From positions 1 through 64,000 of the forward strand of contig JAITPD010000052.1 in assembly GCA_031289615.1 (NCBI GenBank): 64,000 nucleotides of DNA. Direction: 5' to 3'. The stretch's first letter is position 1; each line of letters starts with the position of its first letter. Under the pieces are notes generated by a model. That model did not search any database, had not been told where the DNA came from, and saw only the letters and a program-made list of their open reading frames with translations. Below are positions 17,990 through 26,238 of the stretch, in pieces. This DNA is from Lactobacillaceae bacterium (GTDB taxonomy: Bacteria; Bacillota; Bacilli; Lactobacillales; Lactobacillaceae). The translations under genes and the position numbers were made by a program.

Positions 17990-19225
17990 CTAACCTTTCA
18001 CATTTAATTCTGAAATCTTCAAAATTGTATCAACTGCTTTTTGCATAACTTGGATTGAGACATATTCGAAACGACCGTGCATATTTTCACCACCTGCAAA
18101 AATATTTGGCGTTGGTAGACCCAAGAATGTAATCTTTGAGCCATCTGTTCCACCACGAACGGGTTCGATAATTGGAGTAATGTCCAATTCCTTCATCGCT
18201 TTTTCGGCCAAATCTACTGACGTCATGTCATCCTTGAGAATTTCGCCCATGTTATAGTATTGATCGTTGATTTCAAGAGTGATGCGGTCTGTTCCAAAAT
18301 CTTGATTAAACTGTGCAGCAACGTCGACCAAATATTGCTTACGGGCTTCAAACTTTGCACGATCATGGTCACGCACGATATAACGTAATTCTGCCTCTTC
18401 AGGAGAACCAGAAACGCTCATCACATGCCAGAAACCTTGGCGACCATCAGTTTTTTCTGGTCGATCATTTGTAGGCAACTTGGCATGGAAATCAAATGCC
18501 ACTTGGATTGCGTTGATCATTGTATCCTTGGCAGAACCTGGGTGCACATTTAATCCTTGAATCGTGACGCGGGCCCCAGCAGCTGAGAAAGTTTCCCATT
18601 CGAGCTCACCAAGTGGTCCACCATCTAGCGTGTATGCGAAATCAGCACCAAATGCAGCTACATCAAAATGGTCAGCCCCGACACCAATTTCTTCATCTGG
18701 ACCAAATCCAAAGACTAACTTACCGTGCTTCACTTCCGGATTGGCAATTAAATACTCAGCCGCTGAAATAATTTCAGCAACTCCGGCTTTATCGTCGGCA
18801 CCAAGCAAAGTTGTCCCGTCAGTCGTAATTAAAGTTTGTCCCTTGTAATTTTTCAGACTTGGGAATTGTGCTACAGTCAATGCATATTCAGTATTGAGCT
18901 GAATATCTGACTCTCCATCATAATCTTCAACGATTTGTGGATTGATATTTTCAGAATTGAAATCAGCTGTGTCAACGTGTGCAATAAAGCCAATTGTTGG
19001 AACTGCGTGATCTAAGTTTGAAGCCAATTCAGCAAAGACATAACCATCATCCATAGTTCGGATATTTTCAAAGCCAATTTCCTTTAACTCAGTTGCTAGG
19101 TCAGCTAAAAAGGCAATTTCTTTTGGATCTGATGGGACCGTTGCTGATTCTTCATTTGAACGAGTATTAATTTTTACATACTTTAGGAAACGGTCAACCA
19201 AGTTTGGGTATAATTCTTCTGTCAT
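17990..19225 (-). CDS. pepT: Peptidase T
   Basis: FIAHVDTADF, TDGTTLLGADDKAGVAEI, FGPDEEIGVGADHFD, PVRGGTDGSKITFLGLPTPNIFAGG. Confidence 0.94.
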   Translation of the reverse strand: MTEELYPNLVDRFLKYVKINTRSNEESATVPSDPKEIAFLADLATELKEIGFENIRTMDDGYVFAELASNLDHAVPTIGFIAHVDTADFNSENINPQIVEDYDGESDIQLNTEYALTVAQFPSLKNYKGQTLITTDGTTLLGADDKAGVAEIISAAEYLIANPEVKHGKLVFGFGPDEEIGVGADHFDVAAFGADFAYTLDGGPLGELEWETFSAAGARVTIQGLNVHPGSAKDTMINAIQVAFDFHAKLPTNDRPEKTDGRQGFWHVMSVSGSPEEAELRYIVRDHDRAKFEARKQYLVDVAAQFNQDFGTDRITLEINDQYYNMGEILKDDMTSVDLAEKAMKELDITPIIEPVRGGTDGSKITFLGLPTPNIFAGGENMHGRFEYVSIQVMQKAVDTILKISELNVKG

Positions 19226-19258
19226 AATAATCTCCTCAGATTAGTTAATTTGTAGTTT

Positions 19259-20056
19259 TTAAATATAAGTGTACGGATCGGTGTTGACTTGTGATGCGAA
19301 AATATTGGTTAAATTCCAACCATATTCGTGATTCCAAGTTTTTAGCAAGCTTGCCATTTTCGGCTTGGCTAGTGCTTCCATATGATGATCTGGGTCAATA
19401 ACCACGAAATCGTCTGCAAGCACGTCATGCCCTGTGTGATAATACAAGTCAGCTGTGACAAATGCATCTGCTCCAGCTGATAGTGCGACCTCATATTCAC
19501 TGCCACCATCGCCGCCGAGCACAGCAACCGTTTGAATTTCGCGCTGCAAATCATTAGCAATGACCCGCACGGCTTGCACATCAAACAACTCCTTCACAAA
19601 GCTAGCGTATTGCCGGACAGTCTGTGGTTGCTGTAGCTTTCCAATTCGACCGATCCCAGTCTCTCCATCCGAATTAGCCAATAAAGGCTTTGTATCCGTA
19701 ATTTGCAATGCATCTGCGAGCCAATCATTCATGCCACCTTTAGCTGCATCCAAATTTGTATGTGCGCTATAGACGATAATGTCGTGCTTGATTAGTTCAC
19801 TGTACATTTTATTTTGCGGATTGGACAGGTCGAGGTTTTTGGCTGGCCTAAATACAGCGGGATGATGAGAAAAGATAAAGTCAACATGTTGCTCAATGGC
19901 CTCTTGCACCACTTCTTGCCGAACATCCAAAGCGGTCATGACGGTTTTAATTTCGCGATTTTGATCACCAATTTGCAGTCCAATCGGATCACGTTCCCAC
20001 GCAAGATCCAGTGGCGCGTATTCTTCAATTTTTGCAATTAGTTCACTTGCTTGCAT
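19259..20056 (-). CDS. Nif3-like dinuclear metal center protein (YqfO family)
   Basis: DPIGLQIGD, FSHHPAVFRPAKNLD, SAHTNLDAAKGGMND. Confidence 0.9.
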   Translation of the reverse strand: MQASELIAKIEEYAPLDLAWERDPIGLQIGDQNREIKTVMTALDVRQEVVQEAIEQHVDFIFSHHPAVFRPAKNLDLSNPQNKMYSELIKHDIIVYSAHTNLDAAKGGMNDWLADALQITDTKPLLANSDGETGIGRIGKLQQPQTVRQYASFVKELFDVQAVRVIANDLQREIQTVAVLGGDGGSEYEVALSAGADAFVTADLYYHTGHDVLADDFVVIDPDHHMEALAKPKMASLLKTWNHEYGWNLTNIFASQVNTDPYTYI

Positions 20057-20744
20057 GTTGCAGGGCCTCCTGAATCTGGCGTGATTGATTTGCATAAGCT
20101 TCATACGCTCTTGATTTACTCTGCTTTGAAGCCTGTAGTTTAACTAGAATCCGTTGAATGCGTTCAAGTTCGTTCTGCCATTTTTCACGCCACACGGGTG
20201 CTTGTCGATCCATATTAAATGGCCCAAAATGCAATTCATCATCGGTAAAGTGTGTCGTTCCAGGCTCAGCAACTAGAACTTCATAATAATGGTGGTCATC
20301 CAAAATCATCTGTTCGTCAATCAAGGCGTAACCATTTGCTTGCAGCCAGGCACGAACGGCCAAAACATCAGTGTTTGGCTGTAAAATCAGGCGTTGATAC
20401 TTCTGATTATCACTATGCCCAGCGGTCAAAATATCAGTAATCAAACGGCCACCCATCCCAGCTATGACAACAGTATCAATCTTGTCTTCAGGTTTAATCG
20501 CCGTAAAGCCATCTCCTAAGCGTGCCACTAATTGATCTTGCAAATGAGCTTTATCAATTTCTTGCTGGACGTTTTTTAACGGCCCTGGCGCAACTTCTCC
20601 AGCGACAGCAAATGCAATTGTTTTCTTTAATAATAAGTTTGCCGGAAGATATGCATGGTCTGAACCAATATCAACCAACCGCGCATTTTTTGGAACAAAC
20701 GTCGCCACAAGGTCTAAACGTGGTGATAAATTTAATGCATCCAT
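20043..20744 (-). CDS. trmK: tRNA (adenine(22)-N(1))-methyltransferase TrmK
   Basis: RLVDIGSDHAYLPANLL, VIAGMGGRLITDIL, RLILQPNTD. Confidence 0.9.
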   Translation of the reverse strand: MDALNLSPRLDLVATFVPKNARLVDIGSDHAYLPANLLLKKTIAFAVAGEVAPGPLKNVQQEIDKAHLQDQLVARLGDGFTAIKPEDKIDTVVIAGMGGRLITDILTAGHSDNQKYQRLILQPNTDVLAVRAWLQANGYALIDEQMILDDHHYYEVLVAEPGTTHFTDDELHFGPFNMDRQAPVWREKWQNELERIQRILVKLQASKQSKSRAYEAYANQSRQIQEALQHASK

Positions 20745-20782
20745 AGCGTCCTCCAATTTATAATTATATTCTCATTTTAGCA

Positions 20783-20832
20783 CAAAAAGAGAGTGCGTAT
20801 GGTCAATTGACTGACTAACTTCACTCTCTTTG
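20783..20832 (-). terminator. Terminator after ndk
   Basis: AAAGAGAGTG..CACTCTCTTTTT on minus strand. Confidence 0.75.
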
Positions 20833-20837
20833 TTAAA

Positions 20838-21263
20838 TTAACGATTTAATTCCGGAAACCAAATTGAAATTTCACGGGCAGCATTTTCTGGCGAATCAGA
20901 TCCGTGCACGATATTACGCACTTCATCTCCTGGCCAATCACGTCCATAATCGCCCCGAATCGTTCCTGGAGCAGCTTCGGTCGGGTTCGTGATGCCCATG
21001 AGCGTCCGCCAACCTTTGACAACATTGTCACCTTCAACAACCATCGCTACCACAGGATGTTCCATCATATAATGCATTAGTCCTGGGAAAAATGGTCGGT
21101 CAACCAGTTCAGCATAATGCTCTTTTAAAAGCGTTTCGTCTGCTTGAACCATCTTCATGTCAATTAGGTCATAGCCCTTGCGCTCAATACGGCGAACAAT
21201 CTCGCCGACTTTCTTTTGCTTGACCCCATCTGGTTTTACGATTGCTAAAGTGCGTTCTGTCAT
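20838..21263 (-). CDS. ndk: Nucleoside diphosphate kinase
   Basis: ERTLAIVKPDGVKQKKVGEIVRRIERKGY, NIVHGSDSPENAAREI. Confidence 0.95.
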   Translation of the reverse strand: MTERTLAIVKPDGVKQKKVGEIVRRIERKGYDLIDMKMVQADETLLKEHYAELVDRPFFPGLMHYMMEHPVVAMVVEGDNVVKGWRTLMGITNPTEAAPGTIRGDYGRDWPGDEVRNIVHGSDSPENAAREISIWFPELNR

Positions 21264-21299
21264 AGTAACTCACTGCCTTTCCATTGTTTGTATGAACCG

Positions 21300-21400
21300 T
21301 TGTGCTAACTATGAAACGCTAGGGTCATTTCCGATAACAAAATCGCTCAGATGACTCAATCAAAGTAAAGTATTACACAACTAACACACCTCAATTATAC
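21300..21400. repeat. Degenerate remnant of the foldback repeat family (copy G)
   Basis: TGCTAACTATG..GGGTCATTT and AATCGCTCAGATGACTCAATCAAAG...CACAACTAACAC resemble the ends of copies A, B and F. Confidence 0.4.
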
Positions 21401-21428
21401 CGGAAATGTAACCGCTTTTATACAATGA

Positions 21429-22166
21429 TTATTTTAATTTACGCCGGCCATAAACTTTTTGATATTTAGTTTCTAGACCATGTAAAATAACCGTTTCATG
21501 CTTTTCTTCATAGGAATGAGCTTGGCGATTTATCCCATTTTGCGAATTATTTGAATCAGCCTTATGATTGACCCGTTTCTTTGGATCAACAGCGCGCTTG
21601 ATGCTTTGCTCGAGCCCAGTTCCATTGTGAGGTTGGCGTTGTTTATCAAAATGAGCAGCTGGCTTCACTGTTTTTGCCTGATTTTCTTTTGCAACTTTTT
21701 GCTCGGGTGCTTTAATTTCACGTTCTTTTGGCTGTTCTGTGACAACTGGCTTTTGAATCTTAGGTTCCTCGACCACCTTGTCTACTGATGCAACGACTAC
21801 CTCAACCGGAACTGCAATTGCCTTTGGTTGCTCTGCTTCAGAGCTAATCGTTGGCTTAACCACTGGTTTTGGCTGTTGCAGATTAATTTTCCCCACCTCC
21901 ACAAACATGTGGGTCTCAACATCGCGCCATTGCCAATTTCCTTTATACTGTTGGAGCGCCTTTCGCCATTTGACAATATATGCAACAACCGTCTCAGCCT
22001 TGCGATTTGGGGGTAATAATGTCGTTGTCTTTTCAATTGAATACTTTTTTAAAATTTGCAGATCCGCATTGTGCTCGATCCAATGTTCTACAAATGGTAA
22101 AGTTGCCGTCTCTGCAGACGAAACATTTCCTAATTTAATCCAGTTTACCGATATTCCTCTACCCAT
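21429..22166 (-). CDS. Hypothetical protein with low-complexity K/E/P-rich C-terminal half
   Basis: Open frame of 245 aa in a minus-strand gene run. Confidence 0.6.
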   Translation of the reverse strand: MGRGISVNWIKLGNVSSAETATLPFVEHWIEHNADLQILKKYSIEKTTTLLPPNRKAETVVAYIVKWRKALQQYKGNWQWRDVETHMFVEVGKINLQQPKPVVKPTISSEAEQPKAIAVPVEVVVASVDKVVEEPKIQKPVVTEQPKEREIKAPEQKVAKENQAKTVKPAAHFDKQRQPHNGTGLEQSIKRAVDPKKRVNHKADSNNSQNGINRQAHSYEEKHETVILHGLETKYQKVYGRRKLK

Positions 22167-22188
22167 TTCTAACTACCTCATTCACATT

Positions 22189-23466
22189 TTAGTCCTGCAA
22201 CTCTTCATAGAGCTCAATCATTGCATAATCTTCCGGATTTAAGCGCACATAATTTGCCAAAGCTTCCTTCGCCAGCGCTTTTTCACCTTCTTCAAGGAAA
22301 TAATAATACGCTGCTTTTAAGAATTCAGAATTATCCAGCAAGAATGGCAAAGCTGCGTTCCAATACTTTGTTGCCATTGCATAATCTTCTAGGCCTGTGT
22401 ACGAACGCGCCAAATTCCAGTACAATTGTGGATCAATTTCAAACTCGTCATCTTCCATATACTCGTTTAAGAAATTAATATTTTCAACAAACGCATCTTT
22501 TTGCACCAACAAGTTCGAATAACCAATAATCAAAGCTGCATCATCTGGAATATTTTCTAGACCAGCTTGGTACAAATGCTCTGCTTCAGCTACTTCACCT
22601 AACTGCAGTGCCATATTTGCTGCATTTTCATACGTTTTTTCGTTAAACTGATCAATTGCCAACCCAGCCTGATATGTCTTTAAGGCTTGCTCTAGCTCGT
22701 TCTTTTGCGCATACAACTGGCCCAACGGATTATATACTCCAGCGTATGACGGATCCAAATCAATGAGCTTTTCAAAGGCATCAATCGCCTGATCGTACTT
22801 TTCTTCATCAGCCGAATAAATCAAACCAAGCTGAAAGCGCACATCTGGAGTCATTTCTGTATCCTTGATTTGCTCCAGATACCCCAAAGCATTTTCAGCA
22901 TTACCGCTCAACGCATACGCAACACCGATTCTAGAAACTACATCGACACCTGAGAAATGCCGTTCGCCGTTCGCCAACAGTCCACGATAATACGGAATCG
23001 CCTCTTGATACATCCCGGTTCCGTTATAAAATTCAGCCAACGCAAACTGAATCACTGGCTCATCAGGCGCTAGTGTGTATGCTTCAACTAATTTAGCCTC
23101 CGCTGCTTCGACCAAGCCCTCCGATTGATACAAGTCAGCAAACACCATTAGTGCTTCTAAATATGCATCTGAATCTGGTGTAATGACTGCTAAATATTCT
23201 AGCGCCTCATCAGTATGATCCTCTGCAATTGCAATTTCTGCTAATTCAGTTCGTAAAATATCTTCTTCGGGGTACTTATCCAATAATTTTGTATATGCTC
23301 GTTTTGCATTTGTTGAAAAACCAAGCGCATATAATTCTTCTGCCAACGAGTGAATTGTTTCATCATCATCATGGCGTAACGCCAAAGCAAAAGATTTTTT
23401 AGCCTCTTCTAGTTGCCCACTTGATAATTCGTCCAACATCCGTTCTGAATAACTAGCCATTTTCAA
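22189..23466 (-). CDS. Tetratricopeptide-repeat protein
   Basis: Multiple TPR-like units (e.g. AYTKLLDKYPEEDILRTELAEIAIAED). Confidence 0.88.
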   Translation of the reverse strand: MKMASYSERMLDELSSGQLEEAKKSFALALRHDDDETIHSLAEELYALGFSTNAKRAYTKLLDKYPEEDILRTELAEIAIAEDHTDEALEYLAVITPDSDAYLEALMVFADLYQSEGLVEAAEAKLVEAYTLAPDEPVIQFALAEFYNGTGMYQEAIPYYRGLLANGERHFSGVDVVSRIGVAYALSGNAENALGYLEQIKDTEMTPDVRFQLGLIYSADEEKYDQAIDAFEKLIDLDPSYAGVYNPLGQLYAQKNELEQALKTYQAGLAIDQFNEKTYENAANMALQLGEVAEAEHLYQAGLENIPDDAALIIGYSNLLVQKDAFVENINFLNEYMEDDEFEIDPQLYWNLARSYTGLEDYAMATKYWNAALPFLLDNSEFLKAAYYYFLEEGEKALAKEALANYVRLNPEDYAMIELYEELQD

Positions 23467-23484
23467 TCACCCATTTCTATTTTG

Positions 23485-23622
23485 TTATTTGGATTTCGTT
23501 TTATTTTTTGCAGCTGCCAACAAAGCCTTGCGAGCAGCTATTTTATCTTCTTGTGAGACTTGCCCTTTTGTCGAAGCACCACGCGAGAAATCGTTATTCT
23601 TAATTGATCCTTTTGATGCCAT
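23485..23622 (-). CDS. Small basic protein (45 aa; not in the supplied ORF track)
   Basis: Hand translation: MASKGSIKNNDFSRGASTKGQVSQEDKIAARKALLAAAKNKTKSK; purine-rich leader. Confidence 0.55.
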   Translation of the reverse strand: MASKGSIKNNDFSRGASTKGQVSQEDKIAARKALLAAAKNKTKSK

Positions 23623-23643
23623 TTTGCATCCTCTTTTTCAAAA

Positions 23644-24849
23644 TTATTCAAATTTTGTTGATTTTGCGACAAATAACCCCATCGCCGTTAACATTATTAT
23701 AACCAAAACATAGATAATATTCTGGATTGAGCCCGTTGGATTTGCCTGGAATGCCATTCCATATAAAATTGGACCAGTTGCAGCCATTAAGTATCCGCCG
23801 GTCTGGGCCATTCCTGCAAGACTTGCCGAAGCCATTGGACTACTTGTTTTAACAGCAAAGAGGGTCATCAAAGACATGTAAAAGAAGCTCGTGATAATTC
23901 CAGAGATTAAACATTCGATACTCCAAAAAATCATCGAGGACGTATCTTGGAAAAACAACATTAGCGCGCCAATTAAGCCCAGTGACCCAACAACTAACAT
24001 GCTGTTAACAATTCCTCGTTGTTTAGATCGCACCAACAAATTAGGAATAATCATTGACATTGGCATCCCGATAAACGCCTTCATCGACATGGCGATCCCG
24101 ATTTGTGTGGCAGTCAAATGATGAAAGCTCATTAGCGACGGCATCCACGCTACAAAGGTGTAATTGATAAGTGATTGCCCACCAAAGACCAATAAGAACG
24201 GCCATGCTTTGATTTTTGTCCAAACTTTAATGGGTTTATTTTCTTGTTTGGTCTCTGGATTTGCTCCTTCATCTTGTTTAGCTGCTTGCAAACGCCAAGT
24301 TACAACGATCCAAGTTAAAAGCGCAATTGCTGGCACGGAAAATAGCACAAACATCATCGTTGGTAATCCTGCTGTATAGACAATATGCGCAGTTAACAAA
24401 TTAAAAACTGCCACGCCAAACATCATAGAGAATGAATAAGCCGAGGTATAAAGCGCAATTTTATTTGGCGCGTATTCCATTAAAAAAGCTGGCATTAAGA
24501 CGTTGAGGTGTGCGACACCGAGCCCAATTAGAATCGTTCCACCAATCATTGCACTAAAACTTGGAACAATTCGTAGATCGCTTCCAGCACAAATTAAGAG
24601 CAACGATCCCATCAATGCCTTTTTCAGGCCAATTAGTTGAACCGTTTTTGAAGCGAAATTAGAAACCAACATAAACATGACAAGTGGAATCGTCGTGATG
24701 ATTCCTAAATCCCCAGACTGCACATGCAACGTTATAGCAATATCATCTAAAATCAATGGCAAAGTTGTCACCTGACTGCGCATCACAAACCCAACCAAGA
24801 CTAACGCAATCAGTAAACCAACGCCAGCTCCTTTTGTCTTATTATTCAT
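23644..24849 (-). CDS. MFS transporter, CynX/NimT-like
   Basis: 12-TM MFS protein. Confidence 0.8.
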   Translation of the reverse strand: MNNKTKGAGVGLLIALVLVGFVMRSQVTTLPLILDDIAITLHVQSGDLGIITTIPLVMFMLVSNFASKTVQLIGLKKALMGSLLLICAGSDLRIVPSFSAMIGGTILIGLGVAHLNVLMPAFLMEYAPNKIALYTSAYSFSMMFGVAVFNLLTAHIVYTAGLPTMMFVLFSVPAIALLTWIVVTWRLQAAKQDEGANPETKQENKPIKVWTKIKAWPFLLVFGGQSLINYTFVAWMPSLMSFHHLTATQIGIAMSMKAFIGMPMSMIIPNLLVRSKQRGIVNSMLVVGSLGLIGALMLFFQDTSSMIFWSIECLISGIITSFFYMSLMTLFAVKTSSPMASASLAGMAQTGGYLMAATGPILYGMAFQANPTGSIQNIIYVLVIIMLTAMGLFVAKSTKFE

Positions 24850-24880
24850 CGCCTACCCTCAAATCTTTAATCAGTTTGGC

Positions 24881-25408
24881 TTAGTGTAATTTAGTTCGTG
24901 CTAATAAACTGGCAAACGGAACGTAAATTAAACTTGCAACTAATGCACCCACCAGTACCTGTAATGCATTACTTGGAATTTCAACTATTGCAATTGAAAC
25001 GGCTGTCTTAACAACTGCGTGATTGAGCAATTGCAAGATTATTCCTGCTATAAAATAACCAATCACCATCGTTATACCACCAAGCACAATGCTCAATATT
25101 CGTTTGCTGACATTCGCTGAACCTGAACCAACGCGACCAATCAAATATCCTTCGCTTCCGTGAATTAAGAGCGAGAAAAACATCCATTGCGGATAGCCTA
25201 ATAATAAGTCAATTAAAAAGCCCGTCAATGCTCCCACGATTAATCCAGCCTGTGGTCCAAAATACCATGCGGCCAGAATGATTCCTACTTCAACTAAACT
25301 CACAAAGCCAGTTGGAGTTGGCAACCGTAAAAAGAAATTCAAAACAATATTTAATGCAATCAGTAATGCCAAGATTGCGATCCGGCGGGGTGTTAGTTTA
25401 TCTTTCAT
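24881..25408 (-). CDS. ECF transporter S component (vitamin type)
   Basis: RRIAILALLIALNIVLNFFLRLPTPTGFVSLVEVGIILAAWYFGPQAGLIVGALTGFLIDLLLG; overlaps the ThiD-like kinase gene. Confidence 0.85.
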   Translation of the reverse strand: MKDKLTPRRIAILALLIALNIVLNFFLRLPTPTGFVSLVEVGIILAAWYFGPQAGLIVGALTGFLIDLLLGYPQWMFFSLLIHGSEGYLIGRVGSGSANVSKRILSIVLGGITMVIGYFIAGIILQLLNHAVVKTAVSIAIVEIPSNALQVLVGALVASLIYVPFASLLARTKLH

Positions 25409-26238
25409 AATCTATTTGCTCCTTGCCAAACATTACCAAATTCAGGTGAAATCGCAACACCGTGCTTGATTCCCTGAAAAACAAAATCTTTTGCGTTTTG
25501 TACAGCTGTCTCTATTTCTTGGCCTAATGCAAGTTGACTCGCGATCGCTGATGAAAATGTGCAACCAGCGCCATTGTTAAACTTTGCATTGACAATCGGT
25601 GCTTGAAATACTTTCACAACGTCTTTAGCGACCAGCACATCAATCGCCGTTTTTTTATTCAAACGAGTTCCGCCCTTAGCAACCACAGCTTTTGCGCCGG
25701 AATCCAAAATATTTTGTGCGGCCACTTGCAAATCTACCTCATTCGCAATTTCAATCCCACCAGCCAACATCTTTGTTTCAGTTAAATTGGGCGTTGTCAC
25801 AGTTGCGAATGGCAACAGATCACTTTTAAATGCATCAACGAGTTCTTGAATCGGCACGGAACCATTTTCCTTGAAAACCATCACAGGATCCACGACGACA
25901 GGAATGTTTTGCCCCACTCGTTGAACAAATGTACCAACTAACTTAATCATCTCAACACTTGGTACTAGTCCAATTTTAATCGCAGACAACTGATAATTTT
26001 CCTCAATGGAAGCTAACTGTGCTGCTACCAAATCCAAATCAATCAGCGTAATCGTAAATGTATCCGCCTTAACCGTGACAATACTTGTGATAACGCTCAA
26101 GCCAAACAAGCCATATTCGGTAAACGTCGCTAAATCTGCTTGAATCCCACCGCCAGATAAAATATCTGAGCCAGCAATCGTCAAAATGATTTTAGGTTGT
26201 TCAACTTTTTTTTCAACGTTCGTCTTATTTTGCGTCAT
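25405..26238 (-). CDS. Hydroxymethylpyrimidine/pyridoxine kinase (ThiD-like)
   Basis: ILTIAGSDILSGGGIQADLATFTEYGLFGLSVIT, NGAGCTFSSAIASQLALG. Confidence 0.85.
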   Translation of the reverse strand: MTQNKTNVEKKVEQPKIILTIAGSDILSGGGIQADLATFTEYGLFGLSVITSIVTVKADTFTITLIDLDLVAAQLASIEENYQLSAIKIGLVPSVEMIKLVGTFVQRVGQNIPVVVDPVMVFKENGSVPIQELVDAFKSDLLPFATVTTPNLTETKMLAGGIEIANEVDLQVAAQNILDSGAKAVVAKGGTRLNKKTAIDVLVAKDVVKVFQAPIVNAKFNNGAGCTFSSAIASQLALGQEIETAVQNAKDFVFQGIKHGVAISPEFGNVWQGANRL

